From Ahaetulla prasina (taxonomy: Eukaryota; Chordata; Lepidosauria; Squamata; Colubridae): a stretch of DNA of 64,000 bases. Each line of letters starts with the position of its first letter. Position 1 is the first letter of the stretch. Where the stretch lies: assembly GCF_028640845.1 (NCBI RefSeq), contig NC_080539.1, positions 198,378,698 through 198,442,697 of the forward strand. Direction: 5' to 3'. Under the pieces are notes generated by a model, which was given only the letters and a program-made list of their open reading frames with translations, was not told where the DNA came from and did not search any database. Position numbers and translations under genes: made by a program. Below, piece by piece: positions 56,609-64,000 of this stretch.

Positions 56609-56942
56609 CTGTATTTTTCAGAGTATAAGACCCACTTTTTCCTTTGTAAGAGGGTGAAAATTTGGGTGCATCTTATACACCAAATTTAGCCCTGCCCATC
56701 CATCGGAAAATGGGACGTGCAGAGGCAATTGGCCATGGCAATCCCTGCAGCCTGAAACAACTGATCTTCGGGATCCAACCAACGATCAGCTGCTTGTGCT
56801 AATCAGACTCTGCTGAATGGGTTGTTTGCTGCAAGGAGGCAAATTGCTGGGAGGCAGAGGCAGATTTTTTTTCTTGTTTTCCGCCCCCAAAAAGGTAAGT
56901 GTGTCTTATAGACCAGAGCGACTTATACTCTGAAAAATACAG
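56609..56942. mobile_element. MITE with 21-bp perfect TIRs
   Basis: CTGTATTTTTCAGAGTATAA(G) at 56609-56629 is repeated in perfect inverse at 56922-56942, flanked by TA on both sides (56607-56608, 56943-56944). 334 bp with a GC-richer centre and no coding. TA duplication suggests a Tc1/mariner relative. Long perfect TIRs suggest a comparatively young copy. Confidence 0.88.
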
Positions 56943-56944
56943 TA

Positions 56945-57560
56945 CTTTTATTTTGATAAGCTTGGCGAGTTGTAATCAAATCATTTGTTTGTCCATCCAT
57001 CCATAATATTGTAACTGGCAGGACTGCCTATGGAGTCAGTTATAGGAGTATGCCAACTAACTGACCAAGCACGTTCACATTTTTTAGGGTTCTTCTGTCC
57101 ATAAACATAGCACAACTGGACACTGTAATATCTTCCAAATGAAGCAACGTTGTGACACCAAACCAGACAAGCTGCTAATTGAGAGTTGAGCAGAGAGGTG
57201 AGAGCGGAGGATAAGATTTTTATGGGAGTGATTAAAACACTTGAGCTCTTGTTCAAGTAAGCTCAGCTCTTGATGACTTTGTGGACATGTCCATGCAGTA
57301 TTTTCTTGGGAATAGTACAAGTGTTTTGATAATTTCTTCTGCACAATTTTTGTGATTTCCTAGTTAAGCCTACAGTTTTGGAATTCACTAGGGGTCTTCA
57401 TCCATGTATTAACCGAGCCTGGCATGAATTGGAGTGGGTTTTAAGAGGCAATGTAGTTTGTCAGTTCAGGGGAGAGTGAGCTTCTGAGAATGATTAGAAT
57501 GAATTTAAGATGCTTTTGTGTCTGCTGCACTGGCTTTGTCAAGTCAGTGAAGCAAAAATA
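56945..57560. other. Unrecognised intergenic sequence
   Basis: About 0.6 kb, no recognisable repeat or exon. Confidence 0.4.
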
Positions 57561-57561
57561 A

Positions 57562-57761
57562 AATAAAAGTCCTCATATAGTGACTACATTTGGGACAGCT
57601 TGGTTACGTGTACTGGTTGCTAAGTGAAACTGTAATTGTGCTTATTATTTTACTTCAGCTTTCCTTTGCTTTACAGACCTGATTACAAAGTTACTTTTTC
57701 ATCACCATTGTAAACTGCAAATGGTTGCTAAATTAGGCTATCACTAAATGAGGAAAACCTG
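57562..57761 (+). mobile_element. Short mariner-like MITE
   Basis: An internally deleted copy: AAGTCCTCATATAGTGACTA to CACTAAATGAGGAAAACCTG before TA (57762-57763). About half the usual length. Confidence 0.6.
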
Positions 57762-57922
57762 TATCCTTCCATCTTATAATCTGATAAAGGCTATATCAGA
57801 CAGCAAAATATACATAATTATATCACCCTATTGCTTCATACAATGTGTTGTAATACATTTACTGAACAAAAGGTAACCACTCCCCCTTTTTTTTCCTTAC
57901 ACAGTGATGAAATGCTCTGGAC

Positions 57923-58000
57923 CAGAGGTCTCCAACCTTGGCAAATTTAAGACTTGTGGACTTCAACTCCCAGAATTCCTCAGCCAGCTTTGCTTTGCCA
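57923..58000. mobile_element. Half of a foldback hAT MITE
   Basis: CCAGAGGTCTCCAACCTTGG and CTTCAACTCCCAGAATTCC match the left half of 19539-19670 and 31896-32006. The right half is not present. Confidence 0.65.
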
Positions 58001-58286
58001 GCATTTACAGAACGGACTGGGGTTTTACTTCATACCAGTTTGGAAATCTTAGCAATAATCTAATTCTACCAAAAGGAGATTTATTATTAACAGCTATATG
58101 CATATTCTTTGATAATTATAAAGTACTGTGCAATATGGATTTTTAAAATACTTTGCCATAATTTTCCAGTCTAATTTATCAGGCCCAATCCAGTCAAAAC
58201 TAAATGTTATTACAGTCTCTTGGTTTTAAAGTGAACAAGTTAAATATTTCTGTAAGTTTTCAATACTGAAACCAACTTAAAAAAAA

Positions 58287-58640
58287 GGTAAAGGTTCCCC
58301 TCGCACATACATGCTAGTCGTTCCCAACTCTAGGGGGGGGCGGTGCTCATCTCCGTTTCAAAGCCAAAGAGCCAGCACTGTCCGAAGACGTCTCTGTGGT
58401 CATGTGGCCGGCATGACTCAACACCAAAGGTGCACGGAACACTGTTACCTTCCCACCAAAGGTGGTCCCTATTTTTTCTACTTGCATTTTTACGTGCTTT
58501 TGAAACTGCTAGGTTGGCAGAAGCTGGGACAAGTAACGGGAGCTCACCCTGTTACACAACAGCACTAGGGATTCGAACTGCCGAACTGCCAACCTTTCGA
58601 TTGACAGCTCAGCTGTCTTAGCTCCTGAGCCACCACGTCT
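58287..58640 (-). mobile_element. Sauria-type SINE
   Basis: On the minus strand: head GTGGTGGCTCAGGAGC, B-box-like GCAGTTCGAATCCC, conserved body, Bov-B-like CTAGAGTTGGGAACGACTAG and AACCTTTACC at the end. No clear target duplication. Confidence 0.88.
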
Positions 58641-58641
58641 A

Positions 58642-59119
58642 TAATTTACAGCATATTAACATAATTAAGACATTTGTAACTCAGGTTTTCAAGGAGTACC
58701 ACTTTAATTTCATTCTGTGGGTTTCCTGATGACCCAACTAACAAAAGTTGCTTATGTAAACAGGCTGAACAAGCCAGCTCAGGAATCATCAAGGCTTAAG
58801 ACATTTGAAAGTGTGCTAAAATGACCCCATGGTTTAAGACATATTGTAGTACCATTCAGATACCACTCCCAACTTGTACTTATCCGTCTCCTCTTTTGTG
58901 TTGCAATCTGCATAAACACCTATTATTTTGGGATTTTTTCCCTACAAATATTTTAATATTTTTGTTACAGAACTAAGTGCTCCCTGCTCAATTGACACAG
59001 TGCCTGGCCTCTCCCTTTCTCAGGTAGACACCCAAACAAGGAAGATAAATATGACTAACCTCTACAGTATGTGTCAATTTTACAAATAACTGAAGTACTG
59101 TCTGACCTGTTTTAAAGAC
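58642..59119. other. Unrecognised intergenic sequence
   Basis: About 0.5 kb, nothing recognised. Confidence 0.4.
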
Positions 59120-59290
59120 AAACCATAAGCTAGGTGATCTTGGGCCACTCCCTTTCTCTCGACCCAACTCACCTCACAAGGTTGTTGTGACAAAAATAGG
59201 TGGTGGTGTGTTGGATATGTTCACTGCCTTGAGTTATTTGTACAAATAATAAAGGTAGGATACGAATAAATAAGATAAAATTGCTATTGT
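59120..59290 (+). mobile_element. MIR-like SINE, core and tail
   Basis: AGGTGATCTTGGGCCACTCC is the SINE core. CACCTCACAAGGTTGTTGTG and an L2-like tail (CTGCCTTGAGTTATTTGTAC, AATAAAGGTAGGATACGAAT) follow. The tRNA head is missing. Confidence 0.72.
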
Positions 59291-59404
59291 AGCTAGAAAA
59301 CAAAGCAGTCACACTAGTCCACTGGCAAGAGCCAAGACGTATTTTTTTTCACCGGTAATTTACAAACACCCTCAACTCTGGGCATCTGTACATTTTCTTA
59401 GCAA

Positions 59405-59525
59405 TATTTTTCACAAAAGAGTTGCCCCTGCCTAATGCCAAGAATGGCTGGCCCAAAGTCAGCCAACTGGCTCCATGCTGAAGACAGAACTAGAACTCAC
59501 TCTCCCTGTTTTAGTCCGGTGCTCC
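59405..59525 (-). mobile_element. MIR-like SINE fragment
   Basis: Minus strand: head remnant near 59520, GTGAGTTCTAGTTCTG (B-box region) and GGCTGACTTTGGGCCAGCCA core. Confidence 0.6.
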
Positions 59526-61344
59526 TATGTAATTAGATGTAATTAGCACTTACCTATGTTATACATCTCTTTATTTTTTGACACATTTCCTCTTCCGGGG
59601 AGAAAAACATAACTCCCAACCTTCTGAGAAAATTCTCTATCCCATTCTAATCCATGGGGAAATATTTTCTGCAAGCAATATGGGGCAGGAGCTTGAAGAG
59701 CTAGTCTAGGTAAGTTTGCTGCAAAAGCTTTGCTCCATAATATAATTCAGGACCTCAATATAATTGGATGGAGAACAAGATGATTCTAACTGATAGAAAA
59801 AAAAAATGGTGACATCACTTGACTTATACTGCCTCACACAGGACCAATTAGAATTTTAAAAATGATGTTATAAAATCCTCCACTAAATTTTAAAATCTAT
59901 GTGGCATTCTATCAATATATTTTACCAGGCATTTTAAAAAAAAGCAGATACCTAGGTAGAACATGCATAGCTAATTGTTTATAACCATGGTTATTGAACA
60001 CATCCAACCATATGCCTGAAAGTATTTTATAGAGAAGCCTCTTGTTTTTTCCCCCAATTTTTCACAAGGAAGAATAACATTTGTCTCCTGTAGTTCCCAA
60101 TATTATTTTCCCACCCGAGTACATGTGTTCAGAGCGTAAGTAGAACTATCTGTGCCCTGGAGCAACAACTGCTTTACTTATGGTTTTAATGTGCAATCCA
60201 TGCTTACACTGCATTTTTAAATATAACCCAGCTCCTGCACTGAGCATAGTTTTAGAGAAAATGTGCAATTATAGCCTTTAGAATAGAACATGAACACTTG
60301 GCTGCAACAGCTTTCTCATGTTTATAATTAATCTGAAATGTTGTTCTCTCTCTCCAAATAGTATGTGATCCCTGCTCCATCCCACCAAGCTTCCACAAGG
60401 AAGCAATTTCAGAGAATAATTTGTTGCTTTAAAAAGGGGGATTCATTTGGTTCTATCAAGAAAAATAGCAGCTTGATAGTTTCCCCACCCCCCATCAATT
60501 CAGAAGAGAAAAGGAGAGTGAATCACAGCCTATCCAGCTAAGCAACCACTTTCCATAGCAGCCAACCAGCCATATGTCGTTAGGAAACAGACAGGTGTTG
60601 ACGTAAAGAAGCCACTCATCTATTCTTTTACTAGATGCAGCTTCTGAATCTGAAGGCAGCATGTGTTCCTCACAGATAGCTGTAGTCTCCATCAGTCTGT
60701 CAAACTTTTTTTAAAGGTGGGTTTAATCATTTCCCACCCCCAAACAGAAAATACTATTGGTTTAGGATTGGGGCACTTGATAAATGTGCACCATCCTTAA
60801 TAGTAGATTGTTGCTTTAATAATGCAACAATCAACAGAGCATTTCCAACATACAAACTTACGATCATTTTGACACTAGTTTAGCTATCAACAACAATAAC
60901 ATCCTGGCCAAAGTTGCAAAATTCTTCCATGCATGTTTCTAAGATAGTGCCGCATACTATTAGCAGAAGGGAAAGGAAGCGAGGCAAAGGCTGAAAAGAT
61001 CACTAACTGAATTTTTCCATCTGTTTTCTTCATGATCCAAAAGTAATGCCAAGACTCACTCCTTGGAATAGTTCAAGCAGAAATGTGTTCTTTGAATATG
61101 CAGACTTCAAATATGCAGTATTTCATGCTTATTTTCCAGCCACACTTGGAACAATTTTAAGTCAAGGAAGTGAAAGCTACCAATCTTTCAGCATATCCAT
61201 TCCAGATAAATCTTTGACTACAATATTCTGTAGGCCCAGCCAAAATATCAGCTTTTCGGTCATTTCAAAATATATCCCTGATAAAAATGCAGCCTACCGT
61301 TTTGACTCAAGAAGAAACAGACATATAGACCAATTTTCTTCTCT
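59526..61344. other. Repeat-poor intergenic sequence
   Basis: About 1.8 kb without recognisable elements, exons or RNA genes. Confidence 0.45.
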
Positions 61345-61352
61345 TTATAATC

Positions 61353-61827
61353 CAGCGGTTCTCAACCTGTGGGTTGCGACCCCCATTGGGGGTCGAATGA
61401 CGATTTGCCAGGGGTCGCCTAACACCATCGGAAATATGGGAAGTATACTTGCGAGTCGAAGAATCGCGCTCCAATGGTTGACTCCACAAGCCAGCTGCAG
61501 GCTCTTCAAATCGCTAGCCAAATTCGGCTTCAGGTGCAATGAATTAAAAAAGAGAGAAATCTTTGCTCTGATGTCTCCCTCTCAAGCCAGCTGCAATCAC
61601 TCCCAATCGCTAGCCTAATCTGGCTTCAGGCGCGATAAACTTAACAGGGGAGGAGTCTCCGTTTTAATGCCTCCGGCCTCATGGCAATCGCAAGCAGTTC
61701 AGATCTCTAGCCAATACGGCTTCAGGCGCGATAAATTCAAAACGAAAATAATTTTATGGTTGGGGTCGCCACATCGTGGGTAATTGTATTAAAGGGGTCG
61801 CAGCACTATAAAGGTTGAGAACCACTG
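61353..61827. mobile_element. SPIN-like hAT element with three internal repeats
   Basis: Ends CAGCGGTTCTCAACCTGTGG and AAGGTTGAGAACCACTG. The 8-bp duplication TTATAATC is perfect (61345-61352, 61828-61835). End-proximal parts (GGGGGTCGAATGACGATTTG, GGGGTCGCCTAACACCATCG, GTATTAAAGGGGTCGCAGCA) match the hAT family known as SPIN, noted for horizontal transfer among tetrapods (from memory). The middle (about 61465-61745) is three copies of a 96-97-bp unit, recognisable by GGCTTCAGGYGCRATAAA at spacings of 96 and 97. No transposase. Confidence 0.9.
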
Positions 61828-61835
61828 TTATAATC

Positions 61836-62328
61836 AGTATCTTTTGGGACATGGCAAAGAAAGCATTGGATATAAGATTTCAAAAGGGGTGCCTGGTTGG
61901 GAAAACACAAACAGTACTCTATCATAAATGCCATTTGGTGAAATATCAAAGCTGTCATATCAGTTTTATTCAGGGATACCTGTCACTATCTTCCCATGTC
62001 CTTTTCATGCTAAAGTTGTCCTATAAAATTTGTGGTTTCCACTAGGACCCGGAAGTTTCTTCTTGCAGAGAACTTTTTAATTCCCCTAATATTGCCTCTT
62101 TTTCTGCTGGCCCTTTCTTGCTGCTCCTGAAGGTCAGGGAAATCAGGGGCGCAGCAGTTCAGGTGAGCTTGGGCTGGTTCCTGCTTCTCAGCCACCAGTT
62201 CAAAGAGCGAAAGGAAACAACTTGGTTTCTTGCTTACCAAAGACTGACACAGCTACCATCTGAAGCTGTGATGGTGATGAACAAGGGGGACTTATATCCC
62301 ACTCATTGAAGTTTCAACTATTGCACCT
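61836..62328. other. Unrecognised intergenic sequence
   Basis: About 0.5 kb, nothing recognised. Confidence 0.4.
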
Positions 62329-62545
62329 GTCACACAATCACAATTTGGATGCTTGACAATGAGTTCGCACTTATCAAGGTTATAGTCATTTGCAATCTTC
62401 CCTGCTGGATTCACACAAGCAAAATCAACGGGGAAGCTGGGGTGGGGGAGAGGGGTCAGGTTGTAAGTTGATCTGGTAAGTCAGACATCATGCTTTATGA
62501 CCACAATTATGGTTCCAATTTCCATCATAACCCAAGGACTACCTG
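62329..62545 (-). mobile_element. Truncated mariner-like MITE
   Basis: Ends CCAAGGACTACCTG before TA (62546-62547) with GACCACAATTATGG inside. The left part is missing. Confidence 0.65.
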
Positions 62546-62879
62546 TAAAGGGATTTAACAGAGTAGTGCTAATTGCACTTTAAAAAAAATGCTAGCTGTT
62601 TCTCTGTATCAATTGGGCATAGTTCATTTTCTGCTAAAAATTTACAAGGCCATTATTTGTATCTATTCAATAAAACTAGTCTGTATGCATTGTTTTGCAT
62701 ACAGCCTGTTCTATAATAGAACCATGCTGCACCCTATCTGCTAAATGCTGTTGCAAGAAAAGATCTTTGAAAATTCTCTTCATAAAATTAAATTGATAGT
62801 AATCCAATTCATCCCAGTAAGGGGTTTTGTTTGAAAAGGGACACACATTGTTACTCATTTCAAGCAATCATACTACTTT

Positions 62880-63092
62880 TTTGATAACCAATTTCGCAAC
62901 AATTTATAGTGTTACTGAAGCAAAACTATAACCATTTAACAGGTCAATGTTAAAACTAAGATCAGCTTTAAAAACAAAATATTGAAGGAAAATATACAGT
63001 TTCTTGATCTTAATTAGACAAAAATCTAGTTCAAAAATTAATGTCCCCGAAGTCCAAATGTGAGCCAAACCATCCGAGAAAACTCCCTGTTC
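62880..63092 (-). other. NOP58: Probable NOP58 3' UTR
   Basis: The sequence following the stop codon at 63093-63095 on the minus strand. No AATAAA is seen in the first 400 bases. A TATAAA variant at about 62903-62908 on the minus strand could serve, and the lower limit is set from it. Exact end unknown. Confidence 0.35.
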
Positions 63093-63149
63093 TTAATCTT
63101 CTGGCTCTTCTTTAATTTTCTTCTTTTTCTTTTTCTTCTTTTCTGTATT
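63093..63149 (-). CDS. NOP58: NOP58 terminal coding exon
   Basis: NOP58 is a core protein of nucleolar box C/D snoRNPs that guide 2'-O-methylation of rRNA. Its C-terminus is a lysine-rich nuclear/nucleolar tail. This 57-nt segment follows an acceptor (TTATGTTTCAG, ending 63150) and encodes NTEKKKKKKKKIKEEPED then TAA, in phase 0. Human NOP58 also ends with E, eight lysines and a short acidic tail (RENED). The location, upstream of BMPR2 and on the same strand, matches the mammalian gene order and gives the strongest support. Taken alone, lysine-run tails occur in other nucleolar proteins such as dyskerin, so the sequence by itself would not settle it. Confidence 0.65.
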   Translation of the reverse strand, partial: NTEKKKKKKKKIKEEPED

Positions 63150-64000
63150 CTGAAACATAAGCATTGTTACATCATTTCACTATGATAAATGAAAATATAG
63201 TATCTATACTATAGATGGTTTTGTTAAGAAGTTTTTTCCCTGTAAAAAAAAGAGATGCAGAGCATTTCATAGTCTGATTTTTGCTTCTACAGGATAATAT
63301 CTTTAGATAGAGCAGTTTATCTAACTGTAGCTAACTGCATGATTAGCACTGATGTAACATTAATGAAATGAATCAGTGGAATTGCACAGTAGAATATGAG
63401 AGCATTTTATCTCCAAGCATTTTAGTGGAATAGTTCCACTTCAGCAATTTAGGCAGAGGCTATCAGACTTAAATCTAGGTACTTTGGGATTTTAAATGGA
63501 AAAAAACACAATCTCAGATTAGATTTGGAAACCTCCTTTAAGCATATTAGTGTGGATAGGAAACTAACCAGGATTTCTTTAGTAATGGTGAGTGAAAAGA
63601 CTTAACTGTTTAAAGGCAATTTTCTACTAAATAAAAAACAACAACAATACATTGCTTTCTATATATCTTGCTTAGAAATAATCAATAAATAACATTTAAA
63701 ATCTTTTTTTAAAAATGGAGAGAAGGTTATTGATAGAATACCAACATGGCGGCTGTATCTATTAGTATAAAACTTTTTTTGCAATCACATTCTGCAGCAA
63801 CTGTATACCTTAGAAGATTCTAAGAAAAGAAATCTGGCTACCTGGTGCCTTCCTACCCTACTTTGTTGTGCCTGTGATACTTGGTGGCTTCCCGAACAAA
63901 ACCATGCGATTTTCTTGGCAATATTTTTCAGAAGTGGTTTATTATTGCTGCCTCCTTCCTTAGACTGAGACACAGTGACTGAGCCAAGGTCACACAGCTG
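63150..64000 (-). other. NOP58: Inferred last NOP58 intron (partial)
   Basis: No upstream exon is recognised before the window ends. NOP58 introns host C/D-box snoRNAs in mammals. I searched this piece by eye for paired C (RUGAUGA) and D (CUGA) boxes and saw no convincing one. It contains the SINE at 63840-64000. Confidence 0.5.
63840..64000 (-). mobile_element. MIR-like SINE, cut by the window edge
   Basis: Minus strand: CAGCTGTGTGACCTTGGCTC (SINE core), then AATAAACCACTTCTGAAAAA and TTGCCAAGAAAATCGCATGG, a body common in reptile SINEs. The head lies beyond the window. Confidence 0.7.

Noticed and set aside
61046..61618. 190-codon open frame
   Set aside because: It runs from unrecognised sequence into the hAT element and has no domain signature. 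The hAT boundary cuts it.
63150..63840. Intronic C/D-box snoRNA in NOP58
   Set aside because: No paired RUGAUGA and CUGA boxes with a terminal stem were found by eye. A covariance search could overturn this.
1..64000. CRISPR array, operon or defence system
   Set aside because: The tandem repeats here are microsatellites, LINE tails or transposon cores. The sequence is vertebrate.

Overview
The window is vertebrate nuclear DNA, AT-rich and dense with transposable elements, and very likely from a snake (squamate). Three things point there: Sauria-type SINEs with a Bov-B-like 3' end; a LINE whose 3' tail runs directly into (ATTCT)n arrays, as described for the snake CR1/L3 'Snake1' elements; and the mix of CR1, L2, L1, hAT and mariner-like elements. 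No prokaryotic-style gene cluster, CRISPR array or operon is present.

Only two pieces of host gene are supported, both on the minus strand. At 17744-17819 is a 76-nt first coding exon. It encodes a signal peptide, has an upstream in-frame stop and ends in a consensus GTAAGT donor, and a CpG-island promoter lies behind it at about 18.4-19.35 kb. Its length, splice phase and N-terminus fit exon 1 of BMPR2 (BMP type II receptor). At 63093-63149 is a 57-nt terminal exon encoding a lysine-run C-terminus that fits NOP58 (box C/D snoRNP core protein). In mammals NOP58 lies just upstream of BMPR2 on the same strand, so the two weak calls support each other. Positions 1-17743 are then BMPR2 intron 1, about 19.4-62.9 kb is the NOP58-BMPR2 intergenic interval, and 63150-64000 is the last NOP58 intron.

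The rest is repeats and unrecognised sequence. Intron 1 (1-17.7 kb) holds mariner-like MITEs, a Sauria SINE, a CR1, a pair of hAT MITEs, a 516-bp solo LTR with a perfect 5-bp duplication, and two perfect inverted repeats (40-bp and 167-bp arms). Just outside the promoter is a foldback hAT MITE. From 28.3 to 37.9 kb is a nest of LINEs: two L1 3' ends, one holding an L2 fragment in its 3' UTR and the other split by a 1.84-kb hAT element that itself contains three further repeats. An unassigned LINE, another L2 and a LINE with a 365-codon reverse-transcriptase ORF follow. From 41 to 62 kb are more hAT MITEs with 8-bp duplications, a second solo LTR, a nearly full L2 3' half, nested SINE/MITE and MITE/LINE insertions, and a SPIN-like hAT element with three internal repeats.

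I found no convincing new gene system. The most unusual signals are the perfect inverted repeats in BMPR2 intron 1, the multi-level nested insertions whose target-site duplications give an insertion order, and the internally repeated SPIN-like element.
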